Shown one piece after another: positions 16,198 through 25,183 of a stretch of 64,000 nt of DNA. Position 1 is the stretch's first letter. Each line of letters starts with the position of its first letter. The notes under the pieces were generated by a model that saw only the letters and a program-made list of their open reading frames with translations, did not search any database and was not told where the DNA came from. The position numbers and the translations under genes are program-made. The DNA is taken from NCBI RefSeq assembly GCF_030063135.1, contig NZ_JASISO010000023.1:1-64000 (forward strand), written 5' to 3'. The DNA is from Streptomyces sp. G-G2. Its GTDB lineage: Bacteria > Actinomycetota > Actinomycetes > Streptomycetales > Streptomycetaceae.

Positions 16198-17208
16198 ATG
16201 ACAGCGATCAGGATCCAGACGGAGCGCGGCGAGACCTACAGGCCGTCCGCGCCCGGTGCGGCGGCCCGACTGGCGGAACTGGCGGGGCGCATCGGCGCGG
16301 ACGGGGACCACTTCCTCGTCGTCGAGCGGATCCCGAGCGACCCGGACTTCTTCATACAGGTCTGGCACGACGCTGACGAGGCGCCCGAGACGGACGGCGC
16401 TGACGAGGCGAACGGCGAGGACGCCCGGGGCGGCTACCAGTTGGAGTACCGCGACGGGGGACCCGACCGGCACTTCCGAACCTACGCGCACACCGCCGCC
16501 GAGGTCGGGGAGTTCATGGCGGGCTGGGCGCGGCGCGACAAGGGCTGGGAGCTGGGCCGGGACGGGTCGGCGGCGCCGGTCTGGGAGGTGGCCCGCTTCG
16601 CCGCGGAGGAGGAGCCGCCGCCGCTCGCGGACGACCTGCGCGAGCAACTGGAGGAGCGGGTGCGGCTGTCGCTGCGCTGCGGCTACGCCGACCGCGCGGA
16701 GCTGGCCGAGCTGGCCGAGGACTACCTGGTGAAGGACGGGGTCCACCCGGTCTCGCTCGCGCAGGCGCAGCAGTTGGCGCTGCGGCTGTGGCGGGAGCGG
16801 GTCGCGGAGCAGGCCGGATGGGGGGACGGGGAGACCGGTCCCGACCGGCTGGCGCGGGCGTTCGCGGCACTGGAGGCCTCGGGGATCACCGCGCGGGAGA
16901 ACTTCACCTGCTGCCAGCGCTGCGGCCTCGCGGAGATCCGGGGTGACGGGGCGGCGGACGCGCGCGGGTTCGTCTTCTTCCACAGCCAGTCCACCGAGGG
17001 CGCGGCGCAGGGCGGTGACCTCTACCTGTACTACGGGGGCCACGCGCCGGAGGGGCAGGGCGAGCCCGCCCCGGAGCTGATGAGCTCCGTGGGCCGGGAG
17101 GTGGTCGCCGCCCTGGACGGGGCGGGCCTGAGCTGGGAGTGGGACGGATCTGCCCACGATGCGATATCCGTGACCGGCCTGGACTGGCGGAAGAGACTGA
17201 CGAATTGA
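16198..17208 (+). CDS. Hypothetical cytoplasmic protein (DUF6891-like)
   Basis: A 336-residue acidic protein with no signal or membrane segment. The C-terminal half contains a CxxC pair in FTCCQRCGLAEIRG and a segment GFVFFHSQSTEGA that resembles an actinobacterial uncharacterised family I recall as DUF6891, though I am not certain of the name. The N-terminal half (LVVERIPSDPDFFIQVW) looks like an independent domain. It follows glnII after its terminator, so it is probably transcribed separately. Function unknown. Confidence 0.7.
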   Translation: MTAIRIQTERGETYRPSAPGAAARLAELAGRIGADGDHFLVVERIPSDPDFFIQVWHDADEAPETDGADEANGEDARGGYQLEYRDGGPDRHFRTYAHTAAEVGEFMAGWARRDKGWELGRDGSAAPVWEVARFAAEEEPPPLADDLREQLEERVRLSLRCGYADRAELAELAEDYLVKDGVHPVSLAQAQQLALRLWRERVAEQAGWGDGETGPDRLARAFAALEASGITARENFTCCQRCGLAEIRGDGAADARGFVFFHSQSTEGAAQGGDLYLYYGGHAPEGQGEPAPELMSSVGREVVAALDGAGLSWEWDGSAHDAISVTGLDWRKRLTN

Positions 17209-17555
17209 GAGTTTGTCCCAGATTGCCCGGGGTTTATATCTCCATGATCACGGAATGTGAGATTCCGATCCACTAAGTGAGACGGGGTCTGCCCCGGGCG
17301 CGGGACATCTGCTTGAATGGCCGCATGGCCGGCTATCCGCACAACTCCTCGACAGGTCGCAGCGACCTCGAGCCGTTCTGGCCTTCCCGTCAGGATCACG
17401 ATTTCGACCGGGTGTGTTGCCGCGCGAAGAACGCGCCGGCCCTCTAAAGCCTTCCGGAACCTCTGCACCAGACCTTCCCGAAGGCCTTCGGTCCGCGCGG
17501 TACGACACAGACGTACGTCTCCTGCCGACACTCCGCGTGAAAGAGCTGACCACTC
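17209..17555. other. Intergenic stretch with a small inverted repeat
   Basis: These 347 bp have no convincing gene. CGGAAT (17251-17256) and ATTCCG (17262-17267) form a perfect 6-bp inverted repeat with 5-bp spacing, about 290 bp upstream of the winged-helix regulator, which could be an operator. I found no clear GlnR half-site series here. Confidence 0.45.
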
Positions 17556-18158
17556 ATGGCGAACACCCGTTCCCTCATCACCGCCGCCTCCGCCGCGACC
17601 GCCCACCGCCCCTACCCGCCCAGTACGAGCCCCAGCCCCCGCCACCGGCTGCGCGCCGTCGACCGGGACGAGGTCGCCCGCGTGGTGGACCTGCTGCCGC
17701 CCGGTGCCACCTGGATGCCCGCGCCCCAGCACACGCTGCCGACGCTGCCGGGCCAGCCGCCGATGATCGGCTACCTGGTGCTCGTACCGGCCGACCAGCA
17801 GCCGCCGGTCTCGTTCGCGCCCCCGTTCGGCACGGCGCCCCTCGGCTCGGCGGCGCGGGCGTCGACGATCACGGGCGACGCGCTCGTACGGATCGACTCC
17901 GAGCAGCGCACGGCCGAGGTGGACGGCGAGGTGCTGGACCTCACGTACCTGGAGTTCGAGCTGCTGGCGCACCTGGTGGCGCACCCGCACCGGGTCCACA
18001 GCCGTGACCAGCTGGTCACCACCGTGTGGGGCTACGGACACGTCGGCGACGGCCGGACCGTGGACGTCCACATCGCCCGGCTGCGGCGGAAGTTGGGCGT
18101 GGCGCACCGCGGTGCGATCCAGACCGTGCGCCGGGTGGGCTACAAGTACGCCCCCTGA
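17556..18158 (+). CDS. glnRII: Orphan OmpR-type winged-helix regulator, GlnRII candidate
   Basis: A 200-residue protein with a 100-residue N-terminal region lacking a canonical receiver domain (no conserved phospho-accepting Asp context) and a C-terminal OmpR/PhoB winged helix (about 103-200: LTYLEFELLAHLVAHPHRV, SRDQLVTTVWG, VDVHIARLRRKLG and TVRRVGYKYAP). In S. coelicolor the second GlnR-like protein, GlnRII, lies close downstream of glnII and binds nitrogen promoters; the position here, two genes after glnII, supports the same identity. The name is from context and architecture, not from alignment. No histidine kinase gene is adjacent. Confidence 0.65.
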   Translation: MANTRSLITAASAATAHRPYPPSTSPSPRHRLRAVDRDEVARVVDLLPPGATWMPAPQHTLPTLPGQPPMIGYLVLVPADQQPPVSFAPPFGTAPLGSAARASTITGDALVRIDSEQRTAEVDGEVLDLTYLEFELLAHLVAHPHRVHSRDQLVTTVWGYGHVGDGRTVDVHIARLRRKLGVAHRGAIQTVRRVGYKYAP

Positions 18159-18200
18159 GCGCTCGTGCGCAGTCGGCGGAAGTGAACTGAACTGGTACCG

Positions 18201-18243
18201 ACGGTGGGCCCGTGCTTCGCGAGGGGAGGCACGGGGCCACCGT
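18201..18243. terminator. Bidirectional terminator between convergent genes
   Basis: ACGGTGGGCCCGTGC (18201-18215) pairs with GCACGGGGCCACCGT (18229-18243), 15 bp with one mismatch and a 13-nt loop, between the winged-helix and PepSY genes. Confidence 0.75.
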
Positions 18244-18254
18244 TCGGCGTCGTC

Positions 18255-19733
18255 TCAGCGCGTGCCGGAAGACCTCGCGTCGGCGGGCTCCGCACCGGAG
18301 GCGCCCGTCCTGCGGCGGCCCACCGCGCCGAGCACCATGTCCACCGCCAGGAAGCCCAGCAGGCTGATCCCGAGCATCGGCACGAACCACCCGACCACCG
18401 CGGTCACCGCGGCCAGCGGCAGCAGCACCGTCACCGGCGCCTTGCGCCAGGCCCCGCGCGGCTGGACCCGGCCGACGGACAGCGCCCGGTCCTTGGTGGG
18501 CCTGCGCAGCCACCACATGCGGTAGCCCAAGAACACCAGGAGCATCACGGCGAGGGCGAGCGCGGCCAAGGCGAGCTGGTTGACCAGCCCGAACAGCAGC
18601 CCCATGTGGCCGTCGATGCCGAACCGGGTCAGTTTCGCGAGCACCGGGTAGTCGGCGAAGCGCAGTTCGTCCATGACCGCGCCGTCGGCCGGGTCGACCG
18701 AGACCGCGTCGAGGTGGACGGGGGCGGTGCGGTCCCGCTCCTTGACGACGTACCCCTTGCCCTGGGCGGGCACGGTCACCTGGAGCTGCTCGGTGACCCC
18801 GGCCGCGCGGGCCGCGGCGACAGCCGCGTCGATCCCGACGTCGGGCCCGACCGGCATGATCATCTGACCGTTGGCGTCGATCTGATGGTTCGCGTGCTCG
18901 TCACCGCCGTCGTCGGCGCCGCCCTTGACGTTGGCGGAGACGGACGGGGTGGCGCCGCCGAGCCGGTCCTGGAGCTGCCCGATGTTCTCACCGGCGTACT
19001 TCGACCAGGTCAGCCCGGTCGCCGACAGGGCCACCAGGCCCACCGCGGCCCACAGTCCGACGGTCCCGTGCCACGACCGCGTCCGGCGCCGCCCGCTCGC
19101 CCCGCGGTCCGGAAGGACGAGGTCCGCCCGGCGCTTGCGGGCCCGGCCGATCCACAGGGCGAGGCCGCCGAGTGCGACGACCCAGAGCCAGCTCGCCGCC
19201 AGTTCGCTGTAGTTGCGCCCGATCTCGCCGAGCTGGAGGTTGGAGTGGAAGGCGCTGAGCCAGGCGCGCAGCGGGAGCGCGTCGCCGACGGTGGCGAGGC
19301 TGCCGCGTACGTCCCCGGTGTACGGGTCGACGAAGACCGTGAGCGTCTCGCCGTCCGCGAGCCCGGGGCTCTTCATGACGACGCGGGTGGTGGCGTCCGC
19401 CTCGGGGGCGGGCCAGACGCTGGTGACCTCGCCCTTCGGCGCGGCGCCCCGGGCCGCGGCGACCTGCGCGCTGAGCGGCAGCACGCTCTGGCCGACGCGG
19501 TCGACGGTCAGCTCCTGGGAGTAGACGATCTTCTCGGCCTGGAAGGAGAGGGCGTACATCAGCCCGGTCGTGGCGGCGACGAAGAGCAGCGGGGCGATGA
19601 GCAGCCCGGCGTAGAAGTGCGTGCGCAGGACGAGCGGGCGCAGGGCCGCCCAGGCGCCGCGGCGCGGTGGGTGGGGAACGGGGGCAGGGGTGGGCGCGGG
19701 AACGCGGGCGTCCCTGATGTCCTCAATGGACAT
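18255..19733 (-). CDS. PepSY-domain membrane protein
   Basis: A 492-residue PepSY-TM family protein. Segments: a membrane helix at about 35-65 (HFYAGLLIAPLLFVAATTG), a periplasmic PepSY domain with DPYTGDVRG, helices near 170-200 and 220-245 (HGTVGLWAAVGLVALSATG), a second PepSY domain with VDPADG, and three C-terminal helices. In other bacteria this family accompanies siderophore or copper handling and ferric reduction. The next gene upstream codes a Met/His-rich membrane protein, which favours a metal-related role, perhaps copper. ATG start with 60 bp to the upstream gene, so the two may form an operon. Confidence 0.85.
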   Translation of the reverse strand: MSIEDIRDARVPAPTPAPVPHPPRRGAWAALRPLVLRTHFYAGLLIAPLLFVAATTGLMYALSFQAEKIVYSQELTVDRVGQSVLPLSAQVAAARGAAPKGEVTSVWPAPEADATTRVVMKSPGLADGETLTVFVDPYTGDVRGSLATVGDALPLRAWLSAFHSNLQLGEIGRNYSELAASWLWVVALGGLALWIGRARKRRADLVLPDRGASGRRRTRSWHGTVGLWAAVGLVALSATGLTWSKYAGENIGQLQDRLGGATPSVSANVKGGADDGGDEHANHQIDANGQMIMPVGPDVGIDAAVAAARAAGVTEQLQVTVPAQGKGYVVKERDRTAPVHLDAVSVDPADGAVMDELRFADYPVLAKLTRFGIDGHMGLLFGLVNQLALAALALAVMLLVFLGYRMWWLRRPTKDRALSVGRVQPRGAWRKAPVTVLLPLAAVTAVVGWFVPMLGISLLGFLAVDMVLGAVGRRRTGASGAEPADARSSGTR

Positions 19734-19793
19734 GACGGTCCTAGGGGTTGGCGAGACAGGGGAAACCGGCCCCAGGTCTCGCCGGACCGCCGG

Positions 19794-20570
19794 TCAGGCG
19801 CGGGCAGGACGGCCGGGGGCCGTGGCGCGGACGTGCGGCATCCCGGGCGGACCCCGCCGGACGACGTCATAGGCGTGCACGGCCCCGCGCGGCACGCGCG
19901 GCGGCTCCGGCGCGCGACGGCGCGCGGGGCGGGCGGGGGTGTGCGGGCGGTGCGCCCGTAGGATCCCCAGCGCCCGGCGCAACGGCGCGGCAGCAACCAC
20001 GGCGAGCGCCCCCAGCGCGCGGGCCAGCCGGAAGACGGCGGCCTCGCCCCGGGCCAGCCAGAGCGCGCAGAAGAGCGCGGCGAGGACGTGGGCGGCGATC
20101 ATCCCGAGCCCACCGTGCCCGCCGAGGGCGGCCATGGCGCCCATCCCCTCCATGCCGCCCATCCCGTCCACGCCGGGCATGGAGCCCATGCCCGGCATGG
20201 CGTCCATCGTGGCCATCGGGTCCGCGGCGGTGATCGGGGCGGCGGCGGTCAGGGCGCCGTGGTCCATGCCGGACATGTCCGTGGGAGCGTGGGCCGTCGG
20301 CGGCGGCGCGTGCGGCTCGCCCACGGCGGAGAACAGCAGGTGCAGCGCCCCCTGTACGACGAGCAGCGCGCCCCCGATCGCCGCGCTCCCCCGCCGCCGA
20401 CCGGCGGCCCACCAGGCGAGGGCGCCGGTCACGCCGAAAGCGGCCAGCAGGCCCGGAACCGGAAGGTCGTGGCCGGACATGTACGCGTGTCCCAGCGCGG
20501 CCAACGCCACACACACCGCCGCGAACATCGCGGCCCGCGTGCGGCGCAGCGGCGCCGGGGCTGGTGACAT
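19794..20570 (-). CDS. Membrane protein with Met/His-rich (possible copper-binding) loop
   Basis: A 258-residue protein with hydrophobic segments at about 12-35, 40-58, 62-80 and 155-195 and an external loop (about 85-150) rich in Met, His and Gly, with TDMSGMDHG and repeated MxGM patterns such as MPGMGSMPG and MGGMEGMGAM. Such loops bind Cu(I) in known copper proteins; that is inference here. The C-terminal 60 residues are basic and Pro/Arg-rich. I chose the ATG at 20570 because the upstream frame has no hydrophobic or conserved character. Probably cotranscribed with the PepSY gene. Confidence 0.7.
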   Translation of the reverse strand: MSPAPAPLRRTRAAMFAAVCVALAALGHAYMSGHDLPVPGLLAAFGVTGALAWWAAGRRRGSAAIGGALLVVQGALHLLFSAVGEPHAPPPTAHAPTDMSGMDHGALTAAAPITAADPMATMDAMPGMGSMPGVDGMGGMEGMGAMAALGGHGGLGMIAAHVLAALFCALWLARGEAAVFRLARALGALAVVAAAPLRRALGILRAHRPHTPARPARRRAPEPPRVPRGAVHAYDVVRRGPPGMPHVRATAPGRPARA

Positions 20571-20639
20571 GGTCCGCTCATGGTCCCACCCGGTGGCCCG
20601 CACGCGAACGCCGGTACCGGTTGCGCGGGGCACCGGCCC

Positions 20640-21248
20640 ATGGCTGATCATGATCCGGTGAATCCACTACTGCTGGGGCCGGTCTACACCGGCGGGGTGC
20701 AGCTCGGGGCGTACGCGTTGGAGCGCCTCGGCGAGCGCGAGCGGGAGCAAGTGCTGCGGGGCTGCTCGACCAATGTCGACAACCTCGCGGCCGGGCGCTG
20801 GGAGACGTTGCTGAGCAGCGCGTTCGTCATGGAGGAGCCCATGCCGCTGCCCTACGCGCTGCTGCTGCTCGCCGTGCTCGGGTACGCCGAGTACGCGTAC
20901 GGCGCCTGGTGGACCGCCGGGGTGTTCCTGCTCGGGCACGCCGGGGCGACGCTGCTCGTCTACGGCATGCTGCGGGCGCGGCGGCCCGGGTCGGACACAC
21001 GGCGGGCGGTCGACGTGGGCACCAGCTACGGCTTCAACGCGGTGCTCGGGACCCTCACCTCGGCGCTGCCGCGCGGCGCGGTGCGGAACGCGGCCCGCGC
21101 GGGACTGCTGGCGCTCGCGCTGCGGCCGGTGCTGCGGCGGGAGCGGACGTTCACCGACGCCGGGCACCTGGTGGCACTGGGGCTGGGCGTCGGGATCTCG
21201 CTGGCCGTCGATTACCTTTCACCGGCAAAACATTCGAAAATATACTGA
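20640..21248 (+). CDS. Rhomboid-like membrane protein
   Basis: A 202-residue integral membrane protein with about five hydrophobic segments. GHAGATLLVYGML and the pattern NPLLLGPVYTGGVQLG, with a cytoplasmic NVDNLAAGRWETLLSSAFV, match the actinobacterial rhomboid-like proteins. The rhomboid catalytic GxSG motif is not present, so proteolytic activity is doubtful. ATG 20640 or GTG 20658 could be the start. It is divergent from the Met/His-rich membrane protein gene. Confidence 0.7.
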   Translation: MADHDPVNPLLLGPVYTGGVQLGAYALERLGEREREQVLRGCSTNVDNLAAGRWETLLSSAFVMEEPMPLPYALLLLAVLGYAEYAYGAWWTAGVFLLGHAGATLLVYGMLRARRPGSDTRRAVDVGTSYGFNAVLGTLTSALPRGAVRNAARAGLLALALRPVLRRERTFTDAGHLVALGLGVGISLAVDYLSPAKHSKIY

Positions 21249-21283
21249 AGCCGCCCATCCGTTCGACGCTGGAGTTGCCCACG

Positions 21284-22078
21284 ATGACCGCCACCTCGTC
21301 CACCACCGTCGCCAACCTGCGCGACCTCGGCGGCACCCCGCTCTCCGGCGGCCGTACGGTCCGTCCCGGCCTGGCCCTGCGCTCCGGTCAGCTCGACCGG
21401 CTCGACCTCGTCGCGGATCCGGTGATGGCGGCGCTGGGGGTGCGCACGGTCATCGACTTCCGCACCGACGCCGAGCGGCTGGACCACCCCGACGTGGTGC
21501 CGGAGGGGGCGCGGGTGCTGGTGGGCGACGTACTCGCCGACAAGGTGAACTCGGGTGCGATGCCGGCGGCCGCGCAGCTGAAGGACCTGCTGTCGGACCC
21601 GGTGGTGGCGGAGCAGCACCTGGGCGGGGGCAGGGTGGAGGCGCTGTTCGCGGAGACGTACCGGTCGTTCGTCAGCTCCGGCTCCGGGCGGGACGCGTAC
21701 CGGATGCTGCTGACGGAGCTGGCGGACGAGGCGTCCGGGCCGGTGCTGTTCCACTGCACGGCGGGCAAGGACCGTACGGGGTGGGGCGCGACGGTGGTCC
21801 TGTCCCTGCTGGGGGCGGACGACGACACGCTGATGGCGGAGTACCTGTCGGTGAACCCGGCGGTGCGGAAGGCTTTCGCGCCGATGATCGAGGGCTTCAC
21901 CGCGGCGGGCGGCAACCCGGACATCGCGATCGCGCTGATCGGGGTGGTGCCGGAGTACCTGGGGGCGGCGCTGGACGAGGTCGCGGTGCGGTACGGGTCG
22001 ATGGAGAAGTACGTCCGGGAGGGCCTGGGCGTCCCGGACGACACGGTGGCCGCCCTGCGCACCCGCCTCATCGCCTAG
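21284..22078 (+). CDS. Tyrosine phosphatase family protein (Y_phosphatase3 type)
   Basis: A 264-residue cytoplasmic phosphatase. The N-terminal ANLRDLGGTPLSGGRTVRPG and RSGQL segment is typical of bacterial tyrosine/lipid phosphatases related to MptpB, and the P-loop VLFHCTAGKDRTGWG carries the catalytic Cys and Arg (C-x5-R) with a following Lys-Asp as in lipid-dual-specificity members. The WPD-like acid lies in the DFRTDAER region. The substrate is unknown. It lies 35 bp after the rhomboid-like gene and may be coexpressed. Confidence 0.88.
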   Translation: MTATSSTTVANLRDLGGTPLSGGRTVRPGLALRSGQLDRLDLVADPVMAALGVRTVIDFRTDAERLDHPDVVPEGARVLVGDVLADKVNSGAMPAAAQLKDLLSDPVVAEQHLGGGRVEALFAETYRSFVSSGSGRDAYRMLLTELADEASGPVLFHCTAGKDRTGWGATVVLSLLGADDDTLMAEYLSVNPAVRKAFAPMIEGFTAAGGNPDIAIALIGVVPEYLGAALDEVAVRYGSMEKYVREGLGVPDDTVAALRTRLIA

Positions 22079-22233
22079 CGGCGAGCCGTCGCAATGTCCG
22101 GGGGCGCCGGCTCCCCGCGGGGCTGAAATGGCCCGGCCGGGGCGAGGTGGCACCCGGGGCGAAACGGGGTCGGCGCTCGGACGGGGGGCCGCCGGGTGGG
22201 TGACCTGGCGGGGATTCGCTCGTTCTGCTGAAT

Positions 22234-24174
22234 GTGACTGCGCCGGACACCGCCACCCGTACCCGCCCGCATCCCCTCGACGCCGGAGTCGACGTCGAGC
22301 GGGCCGAGGCCGCCATCGTCGAGCACTACCCGCGGCTCGTGCGGCTCGCGTACCTCGTGCTGCCGCCCTCCCTCGGGCGCAACCGCCGCGTGCTCACCGC
22401 CCACTCGCTCACCCAGCGGGCCCTGCCCCGGGGCCGGGAGGGGGCCGGGGCCACGCACGGGCTGGTGCCGTTCCAGCGCGGGGCGCAGGACGCCGACCCG
22501 GGGTCCGACGCCGGATACGCGTACGTCCGGCTGCGGGTGCTGCGCGCCGCGCTGGAGGCCGGGCTGCCGCTGACCTTCCGCGCCCTGCCCCACCGCGCGC
22601 AGCTGCCGCCCGCCCTGCCGCAGGTGTGGGGGCTGCGGCTGTTCCCCCGTTCCGGCGGGGCCGAGGAGCTGGCCCTGGACCAGTGGCTGGCCACGCTCGA
22701 CGGGCCCGCCCGGGCCGCCTGCGTGCTGCGCGCGCTGGAGCGGCTGTCCGAGGTGGACGTGCTGTGCGTCCTGGCCGAGGCCGGGGTGGTGGACCCGCAG
22801 GCCGCGCTCACCGCGGCCGGGGGGCCGGAGAACGACGCCCTGTTCGGCTCCGCCGAGTTCGACCCCTGCGTACTCCAGGCCCGCCCGACCGATCTGCTGC
22901 GCCGCCGCCGCTGGGTGCGCGGGTCGCTCGCCGCGGGCGCCGCGCTGCTGGTGTGCGGGGCGCTGCTCGGGCTGCCGGGCGGAGGCTGGGGTTCCGACGG
23001 GGCCGCCGCGCCCTCGTACGCCCGCAACGCCGCCGCCGAACAGGCCCTGGATCCGGCCGAGGTGACCCGCGCGGCCGCGACCGCCTGGCGTACGTCCGAC
23101 CGCGCCGACTTCGCCGGCTGGCCCGCCCGCGGCGGCCGGGTGGACGACAAGGAGCTGCTGCGCCGGGCGCTGGCCGTCTGGGCCCGGCCGGGCGCCTCGG
23201 TGATGGTGTCGGCCACCCCCGGCACCCCCTCGGGTCCGCCGATGGGCCCGCCGCAGCTGCTGTTCGCGGGCGCGGTGGACCAGGCGGTGGTGGTGCTGAT
23301 GTACGACGGGCTGCGCGTGGTGCGGTACGCGGAGCCGGTCTCCGGCACCTCCGGCGCGGCCCTGGACTTCGCCCGTACCGACGGGGCTTCGGCGGAGACG
23401 GCCACGGCCCTGGTGCTGAGCCGGGTGGACGGCAACGTCCGGTACCTGACGGCGCCGTGGGTGACGGGGGCGTCCGTACGGGACCTGCTCAAGCCCGCCG
23501 AGGCCCCGGCCGTGCTGCGGCTGACCCCGGAGGGGATCACCGCGCCCGTGCCGGGTCCGGCTCCGGCGGGCTCCTGCACCAGTTGGAACGCCCTGGCCCT
23601 GGACACGGCGGCCGGGCCCCGGCTGGTCACCGACCTGGGCGAGCTGACCCCGGCCCGGCTGACCTCGGGCGCACCGGGCGCAGCCAAGGACGTGACGCAG
23701 ACGGCCGAGCTGAGCGAGTGGTCGCGTATCGCGTGCCTGCTGCCCTCGGTCCGCTCGCACGGCGTGCGTACGGTCAACTCGTGGCCGTACGCCCGCCAGC
23801 CGCTCCCGGAGGGCAACGGCACGGCGGCCTGGCTGTGCACCCGGGCGGAGACCTGGCGGGGCACGGCGGACCGGGTGCAGGCGCAGTTCCTGGCCCCGGG
23901 CGCGCAGGTGGCGGCGCAGGCGGCCAAGGCGGAGGGCTCCCCGGCGTGCGGGCCGCGGGAGCCCCGGGTCCTGGCGGGCGTGCTGTGGAAGTCGCAGGGC
24001 GGCCACTGGTACGTACTGGCGGCGGGCACGGCCCAGTTCACCTCCCTGTCGGTGACGGGCGGGGCGACCGGGACGGCGACGGGCACCCGGCTGGCGGTGA
24101 AGGCGCCGGAGGGCGCGCAGGTGGAGCTGTCCGGGAAGCTGACGGACGGTACGAAGGCGGGTGTCCTGCGGTAG
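22234..24174 (+). CDS. Membrane-anchored protein with sigma-like cytoplasmic domain
   Basis: A 646-residue protein. The N-terminal 200 residues look like a degenerate ECF sigma factor: HYPRLVRLAYLVLPPSLG resembles sigma2, and LDGPARAACVLRALERLSE resembles sigma4. One membrane helix follows at about 229-247 (SLAAGAALLVCGALLG after a cluster of Arg), then a 400-residue extracytoplasmic domain with four Cys (SCTSWNA, IACLLPS, WLCTRAE and PACGPRE) that could form two disulfides. The ribosome site before the GTG is weak. The combination suggests a sensor that signals through a sigma-like domain, but this is inference; I do not recognise a named family. Confidence 0.7.
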   Translation: MTAPDTATRTRPHPLDAGVDVERAEAAIVEHYPRLVRLAYLVLPPSLGRNRRVLTAHSLTQRALPRGREGAGATHGLVPFQRGAQDADPGSDAGYAYVRLRVLRAALEAGLPLTFRALPHRAQLPPALPQVWGLRLFPRSGGAEELALDQWLATLDGPARAACVLRALERLSEVDVLCVLAEAGVVDPQAALTAAGGPENDALFGSAEFDPCVLQARPTDLLRRRRWVRGSLAAGAALLVCGALLGLPGGGWGSDGAAAPSYARNAAAEQALDPAEVTRAAATAWRTSDRADFAGWPARGGRVDDKELLRRALAVWARPGASVMVSATPGTPSGPPMGPPQLLFAGAVDQAVVVLMYDGLRVVRYAEPVSGTSGAALDFARTDGASAETATALVLSRVDGNVRYLTAPWVTGASVRDLLKPAEAPAVLRLTPEGITAPVPGPAPAGSCTSWNALALDTAAGPRLVTDLGELTPARLTSGAPGAAKDVTQTAELSEWSRIACLLPSVRSHGVRTVNSWPYARQPLPEGNGTAAWLCTRAETWRGTADRVQAQFLAPGAQVAAQAAKAEGSPACGPREPRVLAGVLWKSQGGHWYVLAAGTAQFTSLSVTGGATGTATGTRLAVKAPEGAQVELSGKLTDGTKAGVLR

Positions 24175-24190
24175 GACCCCACGACGGCCC

Positions 24191-24226
24191 GCCGGGGGCC
24201 CGGCAGTGACCCGGCGGGCCCCCGGC
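24191..24226 (+). terminator. GC hairpin terminator
   Basis: GCCGGGGGCCCG (24191-24202) pairs perfectly with CGGGCCCCCGGC (24215-24226), 12 bp with a 12-nt loop, 17 bp after the stop codon. Confidence 0.75.
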
Positions 24227-24283
24227 GCGGGAATCCGTGCACAGGGGTGTTGCGCGGGCGCTACCCATCAGTACATTGACGCC

Positions 24284-25183
24284 ATGTCTAATACGCCGTC
24301 CGCACCTGCACCCGCACCCGTGGCGTCGGAGCACATAGGGCTCAAGGCCCGGAACGTGTCCTTCTCCTGGGAGGACACCCCGCTGCACTGGCTCCCCGGC
24401 GACCCCTTCGCCGGGCACACCATGAACGTGCTGCACCTGCTGCTCCCGGCGGGCGAACGGTGGTTCGTCCACGTGTACAAGCAGGTACTGCCATACATCA
24501 CGGACGAGCGGCTGCGGACGGACGTGATCGGCTTCATCGGCCAGGAGGCCATGCACGCCGCCGCGCACGACGACGTACTCCCCCACCTCAAGCGGCTGGG
24601 CCTGGATCCCACCCCCTACACCGCGCAGGTGGACTGGCTCTTCGAGAAGCTCCTCGGGGACCGCACCCTGCCGCCGGGCCGGGCCCGCGAGTGGTGGCTC
24701 AAGGAGCGGGTGGCGACGATCGCGGCGATCGAGCACTACACCGCCTTCCTCGGGAACTGGATCCTGAACGCCGACGAGCTGGACCGGCGGGGCGCGGACC
24801 CGGTGATGCTGGACCTGCTGCGCTGGCACGGGGCGGAGGAGGTCGAGCACCGGGCCGTGGCCTTCGAGCTGTTCATGCACATCGACGGCAGCTACCGCCG
24901 CCGGGCCAGGACCTGGGCGACCGCCTTCACCGCGCTGGTGTTCCTCTGGCAGCGCGGCGCCCGCTTCTTCATGGAGAACGACCCGCACCTGCCGCACGCG
25001 AAGGCCTCCTTCGCCCGGTTCTTCCAGGCCGGGCAGCAGGGCGTACTGCCGTCCACGGGCGCGATGCTGAAGTCGATCCCCTCCTACCTGTCCCGTTCCT
25101 ACCACCCCTCGCAGGAGGGCTCGACGGCCCAGGCGGAGGCCTACCTGGCCACCTCGCCCGGCGCGAACGGCGGCGCCCGGTGA
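24284..25183 (+). CDS. Metal-dependent hydrolase (PF10118 family)
   Basis: A 299-residue soluble protein of the predicted metal-dependent hydrolase family with a ferritin-like helical layout. Likely metal ligands are spread over helices: FIGQEAMHAAAHDD, IAAIEHYTAFLGN and WHGAEEVEHRAVAFE (E-x2-H and E-E-V-E-H patterns typical of di-iron helical proteins). ATG 24284 begins after a promoter-like AT-richer patch. Its stop overlaps the start of a ferredoxin reductase gene (TGATG). The pair could form a monooxygenase- or desaturase-like system in which the reductase feeds electrons to this di-metal protein; that link is inference. Confidence 0.8.
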   Translation: MSNTPSAPAPAPVASEHIGLKARNVSFSWEDTPLHWLPGDPFAGHTMNVLHLLLPAGERWFVHVYKQVLPYITDERLRTDVIGFIGQEAMHAAAHDDVLPHLKRLGLDPTPYTAQVDWLFEKLLGDRTLPPGRAREWWLKERVATIAAIEHYTAFLGNWILNADELDRRGADPVMLDLLRWHGAEEVEHRAVAFELFMHIDGSYRRRARTWATAFTALVFLWQRGARFFMENDPHLPHAKASFARFFQAGQQGVLPSTGAMLKSIPSYLSRSYHPSQEGSTAQAEAYLATSPGANGGAR

